DNA of 12,490 nt, taken from the NCBI GenBank assembly GCA_009703545.1, contig WLFX01000013.1, positions 1-12,490 on the forward strand. The letters are read 5' to 3'. Under the pieces are notes generated by a model, which saw only the letters and a program-made list of their open reading frames with translations, was not told the origin of the DNA and searched no databases. Shown here in pieces: positions 1 to 9,025 of this stretch. How positions within the stretch are numbered: the first letter of the stretch is position 1; each line of letters begins with the position of its first letter. Source of the DNA: Actinomycetota bacterium (GTDB lineage: Bacteria > Actinomycetota > Actinomycetes > Actinomycetales > Microbacteriaceae). The translations under genes were made by a program, and so were the position numbers.

Positions 1-2540
1 CGGCTAGCACGGGGGTTGGCTTCTAATACATAAAGAACTCCGGCGGACACGGCGAACTGAACATTAAGCAACCCGCGGACACCGATTCCCACAGCGATCA
101 ATTTCGTCGCCGCAACGACCTCATCGATCACTCCACGCCCCAGGGTGACCGGCGGAAGTGTGCAGGCCGAATCACCAGAATGAACTCCCGCTTCTTCGAT
201 GTGCTCCATGATGCCACCGATGTACAGTCGTTCTCCGTCGTAAAGCGCATCGACATCGATTTCGATCGCATCGTCGAGAAATCGATCAACAAGGAGTGGT
301 GCGTTGGGACCGATAATCGCCGACTCGGCAATCCGTTCGAAGTAATCACGAATCGCCTCAGCGTCGTAGATGATTTCCATGCCGCGTCCGCCGAGTACAT
401 ACGACGGCCGCACGAGCACGGGGAACCCGACATCGTGAGCAACGGCAATGGCCGACTCAACATCGAAAGCGACACCATTGCGGGGCGCAATGAGCCCACA
501 GTCGGCAAGCACCTCCGCGAAGCGCCCGCGTTCTTCGGCGACGTCAATCGCATCTGGGCTAGTACCCAAGATTGACACTCCATTGCGTTCCAACCCGTGA
601 GCAAGCCCCAGCGCGGTCTGACCACCCAATTGCACGACTGCACCAAGAATGGTTCCGCTCGCTCTCTCGGCATCGATAACCGCGAGCACGTCTTCAAGAG
701 TGAGCGGTTCGAAATAGAGACGGTCACTGGTGTCGTAATCGGTAGACACCGTTTCGGGATTGCAGTTGATCATGATGGTTTCAAATCCCGCGTCGGACAA
801 AGCAAACGACGCATGAACACAGGAATAGTCGAACTCGATTCCCTGACCGATGCGGTTAGGTCCGGAACCGATGATGATGACCTTCGTTCGGTCCGACGGT
901 ATCACTTCGGTCTCGGTGTCGTACGACGAGTAGTGATACGGAGTCAATGCCGGGAATTCGCCCGCGCACGTGTCCACGGTCTTGAACACGGGGCGGATTT
1001 CGTGTTCCAGACGGAAAGCGCGCACCGCGTCTTCAGATGTTCCCCAAATGTCGGCGAGTTGAATATCGCTGAAGCCATGGTTCTTCGCCGTGCGAATCGC
1101 ATCGGCCGTCATCGACCCAGAGGCTATTTCGCTCGCAACTTCGTTGATGAGCGCTATTTGGTCGAGGAACCACGGGTCAATCGCGGTTGCCTCAAACACC
1201 TGTTCAATGCTCGCACCAGCTCGCAACGCCTGCTGCACCGTAACGATTCGACCATCCGTTGGTCTACGTGACTCCTGGAGAAGCCAGTCGACATCGCCAA
1301 CTGGGCCGGTCCAATGGAACGAGCTGCCGCGCTTTTCTAATGAGCGAAGAGATTTCTGAAGAGCAGTGGTGAAATTTCGGCCGATAGCCATCACCTCCCC
1401 CACACTCTTCATCGTTGTGGTGAGCCCTGTGTCGGCACCGGGGAACTTCTCGAACGCGAAACGCGGCACCTTCACCACGACATAGTCAAGAGTCGGCTCG
1501 AACGACGCTGGCGTCACTCCGGTGATGTCGTTGGGGATTTCGTCAAGGCGATAACCAATCGCCAATTTTGCCGCAATCTTCGCGATGGGGAAACCTGTTG
1601 CTTTCGACGCGAGCGCACTCGATCGGCTCACGCGCGGGTTCATTTCGATGACGATTACGCGGCCGTTGGATGGGTCGATGGCGAACTGGATATTGCATCC
1701 TCCCGTGTCTACTCCGACGGCACGAATTATTCGAATCCCGATGTCGCGAAGATTCTGGTATTCGCGATCGGTCAACGTCAAGGCTGGAGCGACAGTCAGT
1801 GAGTCGCCCGTGTGGACACCCACCGGGTCGATGTTCTCTATCGAGCAGACAACAACCGTGTTATCGGCCGCGTCGCGCATCAATTCGAGTTCGTATTCCT
1901 TCCAACCGAGTATCGACTCTTCAAGCAAAACCTCGCTTGTCGGACTTTCGTGAAGTCCGTTCTCGACCATTCGGCGCAGTTCTGTCTCGTCATGGGCGAA
2001 GCCGGAACCGAGACCTCCCATCGTGAACGACGGTCGAATCACCACGGGATAGCCGGTCCTGGCAACAAATGCGAGCGCTCCGTCAACCGAGTTCACGACA
2101 ACGCTTTGTGCGACATCAGCACCACACTCGATCACCAAGTCCTTGAAAATTTGCCTGTCTTCACCACGTTGAATCGCCTCGAATTTGGCTCCAATCAGTT
2201 CGACGTTGTACTTCGCCAAGATTCCCTGTTCGTGAAGTGCCATTGCGGCGTTCAACGCGGTTTGACCACCGAGCGTCGGCAAAATCGCATCAGGTCTTTC
2301 CTTGGCGATGATCGCTTCGATTGCCGCCGTCGTGATCGGCTCAATGTACGTCGCATCCGCGAAATCGGGATCGGTCATGATGGTCGCAGGATTCGAATTG
2401 ATGAGAATGACGCGGATTCCCTCTTCGCGAAGCACGCGGCAGGCTTGAGTGCCCGAATAGTCGAACTCGGCCGCCTGCCCAATCACGATCGGCCCTGAGC
2501 CGATAACAAGAACCGAGTTGATATCGTTGCGCTTCGGCAC
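1..2540 (-). CDS. carB: Carbamoyl phosphate synthetase large chain, 3' end outside window
   Basis: CarB makes carbamoyl phosphate from bicarbonate, two ATP and ammonia passed from CarA, feeding pyrimidine and arginine synthesis. The frame is open from a GTG at 2538-2540 to the window edge, giving 846 codons of a protein usually near 1,070-1,100 residues. I spot-checked the frame in five places and saw no frameshift. Numbering tracks E. coli CarB closely: RPSFTMGG starts at R169, and the first-domain metal ligands are E299 and N301 in [10 protein letters not shown]. In the second synthetase half, [17 protein letters not shown] starts near residue 587 and VLEANPRAS, with E840 and N842, lies at the cut edge. 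Both ATP-grasp halves are therefore present almost whole. The C-terminal allosteric MGS-like domain is missing only because the window ends. The GTG shares one base with the carA stop (TAGTG), so translation is probably coupled. Identification is very secure. Confidence 0.98.
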   Translation of the reverse strand, partial: MPKRNDINSVLVIGSGPIVIGQAAEFDYSGTQACRVLREEGIRVILINSNPATIMTDPDFADATYIEPITTAAIEAIIAKERPDAILPTLGGQTALNAAMALHEQGILAKYNVELIGAKFEAIQRGEDRQIFKDLVIECGADVAQSVVVNSVDGALAFVARTGYPVVIRPSFTMGGLGSGFAHDETELRRMVENGLHESPTSEVLLEESILGWKEYELELMRDAADNTVVVCSIENIDPVGVHTGDSLTVAPALTLTDREYQNLRDIGIRIIRAVGVDTGGCNIQFAIDPSNGRVIVIEMNPRVSRSSALASKATGFPIAKIAAKLAIGYRLDEIPNDITGVTPASFEPTLDYVVVKVPRFAFEKFPGADTGLTTTMKSVGEVMAIGRNFTTALQKSLRSLEKRGSSFHWTGPVGDVDWLLQESRRPTDGRIVTVQQALRAGASIEQVFEATAIDPWFLDQIALINEVASEIASGSMTADAIRTAKNHGFSDIQLADIWGTSEDAVRAFRLEHEIRPVFKTVDTCAGEFPALTPYHYSSYDTETEVIPSDRTKVIIIGSGPNRIGQGIEFDYSCVHASFALSDAGFETIMINCNPETVSTDYDTSDRLYFEPLTLEDVLAVIDAERASGTILGAVVQLGGQTALGLAHGLERNGVSILGTSPDAIDVAEERGRFAEVLADCGLIAPRNGVAFDVESAIAVAHDVGFPVLVRPSYVLGGRGMEIIYDAEAIRDYFERIAESAIIGPNAPLLVDRFLDDAIEIDVDALYDGERLYIGGIMEHIEEAGVHSGDSACTLPPVTLGRGVIDEVVAATKLIAVGIGVRGLLNVQFAVSAGVLYVLEANPRAS

Positions 2541-3667
2541 TATTGAGTTCCCCCGTTGTTCAGCACGAGCTCGCGGAATTCATCGAACAAGTAGGTCGAA
2601 TCGTGGGGTCCTGCGGCCGCCTCGGGGTGGTACTGGACACTAAATGCCGGCCGATCCAGAGCCCGAAGCCCCTCGACGCAGTCGTCATTCAAGCCAACGT
2701 GGCTAACTTCGACGCGGCCGAAGCCGGCCGGAGAATCGACGACTCCGGTGGTCGGGGCGTCGACGGCAAAACCGTGGTTGTGAGCGGTGATTTCAATTCG
2801 ACCGGTTCTCTTGTCGAGCACCGGCTGATTGATCCCTCGGTGACCGTATTTGAGTTTGTATGTCGCAAATCCCAGTGCACGCCCAAGAAGTTGATTTCCG
2901 AAGCAGATGCCGAAGAACGGAATCTTCCGCTCAAGAACTCCACGCAGAAGTTCGACGTGCCGATCGGATGCACTGGGATCGCCAGGGCCATTCGAGTAAA
3001 AAACTCCGACGGGATTGATGGCGAGAATATCCTCCAGAGTCACCGATTGCGGCAGAACATGAGTGTCAAAGCCGCGGGAGGCGAGGTGATTGAGCGTCGC
3101 GTTCTTGACCCCCAAATCGAGAACGGCGAGCGCGCCGATCGACGCGCCGACCGCAGGAATGACGTAGGCCTGTTTTACGGAGACCTCAGCCGACAGATTG
3201 CGACCGGACATCTCTGGGGCCGCCACGACCGCAGCGAGATACTGTCCCGTGGTACGACCGTCGAGCGGGAATATTCCGGCGCGCATAGCGCCAGCTTCTC
3301 GGATGATTCGGGTGATGGCTCGAGTGTCAACTCCTGAAATTCCGACCACACCGCTGGCAACGAGGTCGACGTCCAGGCTGCGCTGTGAGCGGAAGTTTGA
3401 CGGGCGACGAGCGGGGTCACGGACAACATAACCCTCGACCCAGATATGGACGGACTCTTCGTCCTCGGAGTTCATTCCGGTGTTCCCTATATGTGGTGCG
3501 GTCTGTACAACGATTTGACCGGCGTACGAGGGATCCGTGAGCGTCTCTTGGTAGCCGCTCATGCCTGTCTGAAACACAATCTCACCGATTCGTTCGCCGA
3601 CCGCACCAAACGATGCGCCGTCAAACCGGTTACCGTCTTCGAGAACCAGGGTCGTATCGTGTGTCAT
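2540..3667 (-). CDS. carA: Carbamoyl phosphate synthetase small (glutaminase) chain
   Basis: CarA hydrolyses glutamine and channels the ammonia to CarB. The 375-residue length is normal for the family. The N-terminal small-chain domain covers about residues 1-160, with [20 protein letters not shown] near 32-51 and the GISGVDTR segment near 109-116. The C-terminal class I amidotransferase domain covers about 178-370. It contains SNGPGDP at 225-231, the nucleophile C255 in GICFGNQ, and H347 and E349 in QYHPEA, so the full Cys-His-Glu triad is present and the protein should be active. HNHGF at 297-301 is also as expected. The ATG start overlaps the pyrC stop by four bases (ATGA), and the stop shares one base with carB. 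No promoter or terminator room exists on either side, so expression depends on the upstream pyr genes. Confidence 0.98.
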   Translation of the reverse strand: MTHDTTLVLEDGNRFDGASFGAVGERIGEIVFQTGMSGYQETLTDPSYAGQIVVQTAPHIGNTGMNSEDEESVHIWVEGYVVRDPARRPSNFRSQRSLDVDLVASGVVGISGVDTRAITRIIREAGAMRAGIFPLDGRTTGQYLAAVVAAPEMSGRNLSAEVSVKQAYVIPAVGASIGALAVLDLGVKNATLNHLASRGFDTHVLPQSVTLEDILAINPVGVFYSNGPGDPSASDRHVELLRGVLERKIPFFGICFGNQLLGRALGFATYKLKYGHRGINQPVLDKRTGRIEITAHNHGFAVDAPTTGVVDSPAGFGRVEVSHVGLNDDCVEGLRALDRPAFSVQYHPEAAAGPHDSTYLFDEFRELVLNNGGTQ

Positions 3668-4968
3668 TCGTTCCTCAGGAGTTCGGGGGCAACGAGCGCG
3701 CCGTCAATGACCGTTTCTGTGCCTCGGAAAATGGTGGACATGACCCGTCCGGGGAGCGTCATCCCGACGTAAGGACTGTTGGTTGAGCCGCCGTGCAAAC
3801 GACTCGCAGACCAAATCTCGCTAGTTGCCGGGTCAACCAACGTGATGTTTGCTGGGCTCCCCACAGTAAGCGGCGATGCGTAGCCGTCGACCCGTCCAAT
3901 CTCGGCAGGAGTCACCGACATGATGCGCGCAACATCGGCCCACCCGATGTGACCAGCGTCAACCAGGGTGTGTTGCACTACGCTCAACGCCGATTCGAGC
4001 CCAACCATGCCAAACGAGGCATCGTGCCACGTGCAGTCCTTTGTTGAGCTGGCATGCGGTGCGTGGTCGGTTGCTACGATATCGATCGTGCCGTCCGCCA
4101 CTGCTCGACGGAGTTCCTCGACGTCGTCGGCTTTGCGCAAGGGGGGATTCACCTTGTAGACGGGGTCGTAGGCGAGTGCGCGTTCGTCGGTGAGGAGTAA
4201 ATGGTGCGGAGTGACTTCCGCCGTGACGGAAATGCCGCGCTTCTTCGCCCACCGAATCACATCGACTGAGCCCGCGGTAGAAACATGGCAAATGTGAAGT
4301 CGCGCGCTGACATACTCGGCCAACAAGACGTCTCGAGCAATAATCGATTCCTCAGCCACGCTCGGCCAACCTCGAAGGCCCAGCTCACTCGACACGTTTC
4401 CCTCATTGACGACGGCATCAATCGTGAGTTGAGGATCCTGAGCGTGTTGGGCAATAACCCCACCGAAAGTTGCGACGTATTCGAGCGCACGTCGCATCAG
4501 CAGTGAGTCGCCGACACACCTACCATCGTCTGAAAAAACTGTCACGGCTACCGCGCTATGGGCCATTCCACCGATGTCGGCGAGTTGTTCCCCGGCGAGG
4601 TCGCGGGTCACGGCTCCGATGGGACGCACCTGCACAAATCCAGCGTGTCTCCCCCGCTCGGCAACAAGTTCGACGAGCTCAGCGGTATCCGCAACCGGAT
4701 TCGTATTGGCCATTGCGTGGACTGCGGTGAAACCGCCCGCCGCCGCGGCTCGCGAACCCGACAGTATCGTTTCGGCTCCTTCACCGCCGGGTTCGCGAAG
4801 ATGCGAGTGCAGGTCGACGAGACCGGGGAGAGCGATGAGTCCGTGTGCATCGATGACTCGATCGGCTGCGGGAGTGGTTGAGCCCACCTCTCGAATCGTG
4901 TCTCCGTCAATCAAGATGTCGGCCGTTTTCCCGCCAAGGACTGCGGCGCCCCGGATAAGGATGGTCAT
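3664..4968 (-). CDS. pyrC: Dihydroorotase, class I type
   Basis: PyrC cyclises carbamoyl aspartate to dihydroorotate, the third step of pyrimidine synthesis. The 434-residue length and motifs fit the class I (long) dihydroorotases of the amidohydrolase superfamily. Metal-ligand motifs are all visible: H54 and H56 in [11 protein letters not shown], the aspartates of FSDDG at 145-149 where this class uses Asp as bridging ligand, H175 in QHAQD, H228 in ICHVS, and D301 in ATDHAPH. Because the ligands are intact, this should be an active enzyme and not the inactive PyrC-like chain found beside pyrB in some bacteria. NPPLR at 274-278 is the usual substrate-side segment. The ATG overlaps the pyrB stop by four bases and the TGA overlaps the carA start by four. 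The start is supported by the typical N-terminal beta-strand that precedes DILIDGDTI. Confidence 0.97.
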   Translation of the reverse strand: MTILIRGAAVLGGKTADILIDGDTIREVGSTTPAADRVIDAHGLIALPGLVDLHSHLREPGGEGAETILSGSRAAAAGGFTAVHAMANTNPVADTAELVELVAERGRHAGFVQVRPIGAVTRDLAGEQLADIGGMAHSAVAVTVFSDDGRCVGDSLLMRRALEYVATFGGVIAQHAQDPQLTIDAVVNEGNVSSELGLRGWPSVAEESIIARDVLLAEYVSARLHICHVSTAGSVDVIRWAKKRGISVTAEVTPHHLLLTDERALAYDPVYKVNPPLRKADDVEELRRAVADGTIDIVATDHAPHASSTKDCTWHDASFGMVGLESALSVVQHTLVDAGHIGWADVARIMSVTPAEIGRVDGYASPLTVGSPANITLVDPATSEIWSASRLHGGSTNSPYVGMTLPGRVMSTIFRGTETVIDGALVAPELLRNE

Positions 4969-5906
4969 CGCGAATCTCCCATCAACGTGTAGAGCACGGC
5001 CATGCGTAACGCAACTCCGTTGGCAACCTGCTCGGTGACCGTCGATTGAGGCGAGTCGGCGACACTTCCTGAGATCTCTAACCCGCGATTCATCGGACCC
5101 GGATGCATCACAATCGAGGTCGATGGTAACCGACGCAGTCGTGAATCGTTCATTCCCCAGATCTCACTGAACTCTGATTCGGACGGGAAAAAACCGCTCG
5201 TCATTCTCTCTTTTTGAACCCGCAGAGTAATCACAACATCAGGTTGCATCTCGATTGCTTCGTCGAGCGTCGACACTATCGTCGCTCCCCAACCGTCGAT
5301 TTCTCGGGGAAGCAGTGTCCGGGGCGCCGCGAGCGTCACGTTTGCTCCGAGTGTTCTGAGTAACAACGCGTTGCTGCGCGCGACGCGCGAATGAAGGACG
5401 TCACCGACAATCACAACCGATACTCCGGCTAAGTCCATTCCGCGGGCTGCGTCACCACGGAGGCGCGATCGCATTGTGAAGGCGTCGAGAAGAGCCTGTG
5501 TCGGATGTTCGTGCGTCCCGTCGCCGGCGTTGATGATGTGCGCATCGACCCAACCGTTGTTCGCAACGGTCGCTGCCACGCCCGAGTGTGAGTGCCGAAG
5601 CACGATGAAATCTGCACCCATTGCTTCGAGTGTTTGAAGTGTGTCCTTAAGGCTCTCCCCCTTTGAGACACTGGACCCCTGCGACGTGAACGTCGTGACG
5701 TCGGCGCTGAGAGCGAGTGCGGCCGCCTCGAACGACAGTCGAGTTCTCGTGCTGTCTTCGAAGAAGACGTTAGCGACAGTCTTACCGCGAAGTGTCGGCA
5801 GTTTCTTGACATCGCGTGACCGCACATCGACCATGTCGATCGCCGTGTCAAGAATCGCGATTGCGTTGTCGGTCGTGAGTTCACGTGTCGAGATGAGGTG
5901 CTTCAC
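4965..5906 (-). CDS. pyrB: Aspartate carbamoyltransferase catalytic chain
   Basis: PyrB transfers the carbamoyl group from carbamoyl phosphate to aspartate, the committed step of pyrimidine synthesis. The 313 residues match the usual catalytic chain. Carbamoyl-phosphate-site motifs are STRTR at 52-56, SSVSKGES near 78-85 with K82, and HPTQALLD at 134-141. The aspartate domain carries [12 protein letters not shown] at 168-179, LRVQKER at 228-234 and HPGPMNRG at 268-275. No pyrI regulatory chain lies next to it, so control is more likely at gene level through PyrR. The start is GTG (plus-strand CAC at 5904-5906), four bases inside the end of pyrR (GTGA). No good ribosome-binding site is evident there, which suggests coupling to pyrR translation. 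Identity is certain; the start is well supported because the [11 protein letters not shown]-terminus is typical. Confidence 0.98.
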   Translation of the reverse strand: MKHLISTRELTTDNAIAILDTAIDMVDVRSRDVKKLPTLRGKTVANVFFEDSTRTRLSFEAAALALSADVTTFTSQGSSVSKGESLKDTLQTLEAMGADFIVLRHSHSGVAATVANNGWVDAHIINAGDGTHEHPTQALLDAFTMRSRLRGDAARGMDLAGVSVVIVGDVLHSRVARSNALLLRTLGANVTLAAPRTLLPREIDGWGATIVSTLDEAIEMQPDVVITLRVQKERMTSGFFPSESEFSEIWGMNDSRLRRLPSTSIVMHPGPMNRGLEISGSVADSPQSTVTEQVANGVALRMAVLYTLMGDSR

Positions 5907-6427
5907 GCAATGCTCACTTCGTCGAGATCGTCGACTTCCGCAATCGACACGTTCACACGTTCGCTCGTCGAGGTCGGCAAGTTCTTGCCCACGAAATCTG
6001 CTCTAATCGGAAGTTCACGATGTCCACGGTCGACCAGCACCGCAAAGCGAACAACGTCGGGCCGACCGAGAGCGGTGATAGCGTCCAGCGCTGCACGCGC
6101 GGTTCGGCCCGAAAACAATACGTCGTCGACAAGTATGACGGTGCAACCATCGATTCCCGATGCGGGAATTTCCGTCGCAACCGTGGCTCGGGTCGATTGG
6201 GTTGCGAGATCGTCGCGATACATAGTGACGTCCAGTGTTCCGATCTCAATTTCCTGAGGTTCGATATCCGCAACGAGCCGCCCGAGGCGACGCGCCAAAT
6301 GTACCCCGCGAGTAGGGATTCCCAAGAAGACGAGACCGGTGAGTCCGCGTTGAGATTCGACAATCTCATGCGCGATGCGCTTGAGAGCCCGGTCGATGTC
6401 GGGCTTGGTGAGAACGATACGCGTCAC
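5903..6427 (-). CDS. pyrR: PyrR: pyrimidine operon RNA-binding regulator / uracil phosphoribosyltransferase
   Basis: PyrR senses UMP or UTP and binds a hairpin in pyr mRNA to lower expression; many members also make UMP from uracil and PRPP. The 174 residues are close to the family length. The PRPP-binding loop is [18 protein letters not shown] at 97-114, with the expected DD and [18 protein letters not shown] at 34-48 is the other conserved nucleotide-side segment, and [22 protein letters not shown] at 128-149 is the typical C-terminal block. The start is GTG at 6425-6427, eight bases after an AAAGGA Shine-Dalgarno sequence at 6436-6441. It is the first gene of the pyr block and overlaps pyrB by four bases. 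A PyrR-type hairpin sits directly over its own ribosome-binding site, so autoregulation is likely. Confidence 0.96.
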   Translation of the reverse strand: MTRIVLTKPDIDRALKRIAHEIVESQRGLTGLVFLGIPTRGVHLARRLGRLVADIEPQEIEIGTLDVTMYRDDLATQSTRATVATEIPASGIDGCTVILVDDVLFSGRTARAALDAITALGRPDVVRFAVLVDRGHRELPIRADFVGKNLPTSTSERVNVSIAEVDDLDEVSIA

Positions 6428-6478
6428 TCAGTAGTTCCTTTCCCGCCTCACAGGACGCTTTAAAGGATTCAGTAGTTC
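6428..6478 (-). repeat. 10-nt direct repeat flanking the PyrR hairpin
   Basis: GAACTACTGA on the minus strand occurs at 6469-6478 and again at 6428-6437, 41 bases apart. The hairpin at 6436-6467 lies between the two copies; the downstream copy shares two bases with the Shine-Dalgarno arm and ends next to the pyrR GTG. The match extends to 11 of 12 bases if one A/G change is allowed. It may reflect a past local duplication or insertion, or a functional repeat; nothing in the sequence decides which. Confidence 0.7.
6436..6467 (-). promoter_or_regulatory. Predicted PyrR-binding hairpin sequestering the pyrR ribosome-binding site
   Basis: On the minus strand the tip reads CGUCC-UGUGA-GGCG. This matches the known PyrR binding-loop consensus UCCNGNGAGGY exactly (plus-strand 6445-6455), and the flanking C-G and G-C pairs are kept. 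Below it a six-pair stem forms between UCCUUU (6462-6467) and AAAGGA (6436-6441), separated from the tip by an internal loop of AAAG on the 5' side and GG on the 3' side. The AAAGGA arm is the Shine-Dalgarno sequence of pyrR, eight bases before its GTG. There is no following U-run, so this is not an attenuator terminator. The arrangement fits translational repression by PyrR, as known from Mycobacterium smegmatis. The pairing is read from the sequence; binding is inferred. Confidence 0.8.
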
Positions 6479-6482
6479 AACT

Positions 6483-6902
6483 CTAGTCGTTGTTGCGGGA
6501 GTTCCGAGTGACCGCGCCCAAAATTCCGCCGATGAAGTTGACGGCGTCATCTGATCCATACTCGGCTGCAAGCGCAAGCGCTTCGGAACGGACAACGTCT
6601 GATGGAGTGTCAGTGTAGGTCAACTCCCAGATGGAGATTCGAAGAATTGCTCGATCCACTGGATACAAGCGCGCGAGTGTCCAACCCGTCAACGACGCCG
6701 AAATCAGAGCGTCCACAGCAGAGCCGTTTGTGTCTAGACCTGCGAGAATGGAGCGAACGAAATCCGCTTCCGCCAAGGATTGAAGTTTTGCTCCCTGGCG
6801 CGTGTCGAAATCGGCGAGAGCTTGAGTGAGTGTTCGACCACGTTGCTCGGATTCGTACAACGCGTCGAAAGCCGCTTTACGTGCCTTCGTGCGAGCGGAC
6901 AC
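6483..6902 (-). CDS. nusB: Transcription antitermination factor NusB
   Basis: NusB binds boxA RNA together with NusE (ribosomal protein S10) and supports antitermination of rRNA transcription. The 139-residue, all-helical-looking sequence is a normal NusB. It opens with SARTKARKAAFDALYESEQRG (residues 2-22), the conserved basic RNA-binding start. The conserved C-terminal half follows, with YPVDRAILRISIWEL at about 79-93, SDVVRSEALALAAEYGSDDAVNFIGGILGAV at about 100-130, and the usual E-A-Lx-LA-x-YG core. The GTG start shares one base with the efp stop (TAGTG); with no clear ribosome-binding site, coupling to efp is likely. The gene is followed by the 55-base leader of pyrR with no terminator seen, so nusB and pyrR may share a transcript. 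Confidence 0.96.
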   Translation of the reverse strand: MSARTKARKAAFDALYESEQRGRTLTQALADFDTRQGAKLQSLAEADFVRSILAGLDTNGSAVDALISASLTGWTLARLYPVDRAILRISIWELTYTDTPSDVVRSEALALAAEYGSDDAVNFIGGILGAVTRNSRNND

Positions 6903-7465
6903 TATTCGTTTACGCGGCCGAGGTATGAGCCGTCACGCGTGTCAACCTTGACCTTGGTGCCTTGTTCAAGAAACAGAGGTACCTGAATCTCGAGGCCCGT
7001 CTCGACGGTTGCCGGCTTAGTCCCACCGGTCGAACGATCTCCCTGGAGACCCGGCTCGGTATACGTGATTTCGAGAACAACAGAGGCTGGCAACTCGATA
7101 TACAGCGGGCTGTCATTGTTCATCGCAATCTGAACGTTCTGGTTTTCGAGCATGTAGTTCTTGGCGTCTCCCACGGCAGCACCCGAAAGCGTGATTTGGT
7201 CGTAGTCGTCGAGGTTCATGAAGACGAAGTTCTCGCCGTCCTGATAGAGGTACTGGTAGTCGCGGCGGTCAACCGTCTCGAAATCGATCTTGGTGCCCGC
7301 GTTGAACGTGCGGTCGACGACCTTACCCGTCATGACGTTCTTGCACTTAGTTCTCACGAACGCTCCGCCTTTGCCGGGCTTGACGTGTTGGAACTCGATC
7401 ACGGCCCAGAGTTGTCCGTCGAGATTGAGAACGCTGCCGTTCTTGATGTCATTGGTCGTTGCCAT
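6902..7465 (-). CDS. efp: Elongation factor P
   Basis: EF-P enters the ribosomal E site and rescues stalls at polyproline stretches. The 187-residue length gives the three beta-barrel domains: KOW-like N domain at about 1-65, central OB domain at about 66-127 and C-terminal OB domain at about 128-187, ending [12 protein letters not shown]. The signature [26 protein letters not shown] at about 132-157 is present. The tip of domain I reads VKPGKGGAF, with K32 at the position that is modified in many bacteria. Well-known actinobacterial EF-Ps have PGKGP here, so the Gly after KG is a small oddity. DRRDYQYLY and FQHVKPGKG are otherwise very like actinobacterial proteins. The ATG lies 11 bases after AAAGGA at 7477-7482. 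It is often next to nusB. Confidence 0.98.
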   Translation of the reverse strand: MATTNDIKNGSVLNLDGQLWAVIEFQHVKPGKGGAFVRTKCKNVMTGKVVDRTFNAGTKIDFETVDRRDYQYLYQDGENFVFMNLDDYDQITLSGAAVGDAKNYMLENQNVQIAMNNDSPLYIELPASVVLEITYTEPGLQGDRSTGGTKPATVETGLEIQVPLFLEQGTKVKVDTRDGSYLGRVNE

Positions 7466-7476
7466 GGCGGGATTGA

Positions 7477-7482
7477 TCCTTT
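7477..7482 (-). promoter_or_regulatory. Shine-Dalgarno sequence of efp
   Basis: AAAGGA on the minus strand lies 11 bases before the efp ATG, slightly long spacing. It is one of only two clear ribosome-binding sites between genes here, the other being that of pyrR. The rest of the 42-base aroQ-efp gap (7466-7507) shows no convincing promoter or terminator hairpin. Confidence 0.6.
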
Positions 7483-7507
7483 GGTTTGTGTGTGGAAAAC
7501 GTTGTGT

Positions 7508-7945
7508 TTAGCGTCGGGAACGGAGCGCTGCGAGGGCCAGGTGGTATGACTCAACGCCGAAACCCGCGATTACACCGGTCGCAACGCCCGAGATGACCGA
7601 GTTGTGACGGAACTCTTCCCGTGCGTGGGGGTTACTGATGTGTACTTCGATTAACGGGAGTTGAGCGCCGGTGAACATCGCGACAGCGTCTCTAAGCGCA
7701 TAGGAATAGTGCGTAAATGCAGCGGGATTGAGAATCACTTCCGCCTGTAAATCGAGAGCCTCGTGAATCCAACCGATTAGTTCAGACTCGTCGTTCGTCT
7801 GTCGAACAGAAATCGTCTCAGTCGATGTTGCGGCGGCCTCAAGCGACTTCACGAGTTGTTCCCATGTCGTCGATCCGTACACCTCAGGTTCGCGGCTCCC
7901 CAATCGTGAGAGATTAGGTCCGTTGAGGACGAGTATCGACGTCAT
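7508..7945 (-). CDS. aroQ: 3-dehydroquinate dehydratase, type II
   Basis: AroQ removes water from 3-dehydroquinate to give 3-dehydroshikimate, the third shikimate step. The 145 residues fit the small dodecameric type II enzymes and not the larger type I AroD. Motifs in order are LVLNGPNLSRLGSREPEVYG at 5-24 with catalytic Y23 and flexible-loop R18, NPAAFTHYSYALRDA at 73-87 with N73 and H79, and EVHISNPHAREEFRHNS at 100-116 with H102 and R113. The end, GVATGVIAGFGVESYHLAL, is the normal C-terminus. The ATG begins nine bases after the aroB stop with only a weak GTTAGG upstream, so coupling with aroB is likely. It is the last aro gene of the block, just before efp. Confidence 0.97.
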   Translation of the reverse strand: MTSILVLNGPNLSRLGSREPEVYGSTTWEQLVKSLEAAATSTETISVRQTNDESELIGWIHEALDLQAEVILNPAAFTHYSYALRDAVAMFTGAQLPLIEVHISNPHAREEFRHNSVISGVATGVIAGFGVESYHLALAALRSRR

Positions 7946-7954
7946 TGAACTAGC

Positions 7955-9025
7955 CTAACCAGCGATTTCTTGATATGCGGCGAAGAGAAGAGAATCGTCG
8001 CCGACGGTCGTGACGGTCGGACGTGCAATACCGTCTAGCAACACGAAGCGCAGTGCAGCGCCACGCGCTTTCTTGTCACGCTGCATCGTTGCTCGAAGTG
8101 TCTCCCACCGCCCGGCCGGGTACACGAGTGGAAGGCCCAAGCGCTCTCCCAAAATGAGACGGTGACGCTCGACATCGGAGTCACTCAGTGAACGGACAAG
8201 TCGTGACAACTCGGCAGCGAACATCATTCCAATGCCGATCGCAACGCCATGACGCCAGCGATAACGCTCAGCGTGTTCGATTGCATGTCCCAGAGTGTGC
8301 CCGTAGTTAAGAGTTTCGCGAAGGCCCTGCTCGGTGAAATCTTCCGACACGATTGTTGCCTTCACCTGAATCGCGCGCCGCATCACATCGGCCGCAAGGT
8401 CGCTCGTTAGGTCAAGACACAGGTCAATCCCGGTGTCAAGGTCGTCGAGTATCGACGGGTCGGCAATGAAGCCGGCCTTCGCAATCTCTGCGAAACCTGT
8501 TCGAATCTCTGTTTCCGGAAGACTCGACAACAGTTCGGTGTCCACAAGTACGGCGGTCGGAGCATGAAATGACCCGACGAGGTTCTTTCCCTCGGCCGTA
8601 TTGATACCGGTCTTTCCGCCGACAGCTGCGTCGACAGAGCCCAGAACCGTCGTGGGGATATGCACGATCCGAACCCCGCGCAACCACGTCGCCGCGACGA
8701 AGCCGGCAAGATCGGTCGTCGCTCCCCCACCGAGAGAAATCACCGCATCACTCCTGGTGAAATCGGCTTGACCCATAATCCCCCAACAAAATGCTGCGAC
8801 CTCGATGCGCTTAGCGTCTTCCGCATCGGGGACTTCGGCAAGAAGTACATCGACCTGTCCAGCGAGAGCCTCTCGAATTCGAGTTGCCTCGACGGCCATT
8901 ATTGGTGCGTGAATCAGCAACGCTTTCACGACCTGAGTTCCGAGACGGTCCAGCAGTTCGTGGCGAGTTCCTGGGCCAATAGAGACATCGTAGGCATCTC
9001 TGCCCGCTACCGTGACAACGCTCAT
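7955..9025 (-). CDS. aroB: 3-dehydroquinate synthase
   Basis: AroB converts DAHP to 3-dehydroquinate using NAD and a divalent metal, the second shikimate step. The 356-residue length is normal. The NAD site is SLGGGATTDLAGFVAATWLRG at 97-117, followed by PTTVLGSVDAAVGGKTGIN at 124-142 and GKNLVG at 146-151. Likely metal ligands are E180 in GFAEIAK, H243 in NYGHTLGH and H259 in WRHG; K183 and H247 are the usual active-site partners. Nothing is missing. The ATG overlaps the aroK stop by four bases (ATGA). The AroK-AroB pairing and order are conserved across many bacteria, and in fungi the same activities sit in one AROM polypeptide. The product goes straight to AroQ, encoded next. Confidence 0.98.
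   Translation of the reverse strand: MSVVTVAGRDAYDVSIGPGTRHELLDRLGTQVVKALLIHAPIMAVEATRIREALAGQVDVLLAEVPDAEDAKRIEVAAFCWGIMGQADFTRSDAVISLGGGATTDLAGFVAATWLRGVRIVHIPTTVLGSVDAAVGGKTGINTAEGKNLVGSFHAPTAVLVDTELLSSLPETEIRTGFAEIAKAGFIADPSILDDLDTGIDLCLDLTSDLAADVMRRAIQVKATIVSEDFTEQGLRETLNYGHTLGHAIEHAERYRWRHGVAIGIGMMFAAELSRLVRSLSDSDVERHRLILGERLGLPLVYPAGRWETLRATMQRDKKARGAALRFVLLDGIARPTVTTVGDDSLLFAAYQEIAG

Noticed and set aside
128..727. 199-codon minus-strand open frame in another phase inside carB
   Set aside because: CarB reads correctly through the whole stretch, including the [17 protein letters not shown] motif just above it, so this is a shadow and not a frameshift.
180..3337. Series of long plus-strand open frames (131-264 codons) opposite carB and carA
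   Set aside because: They lie wholly opposite well-conserved genes, their translations show no recognisable domains, and they are explained by the codon bias of the coding strand.
7466..7507. Possible promoter or terminator in the aroQ-efp gap
   Set aside because: No -35/-10 pair with sensible spacing and no hairpin with a U-run could be found; only the AACGTT palindrome and the efp Shine-Dalgarno stand out.
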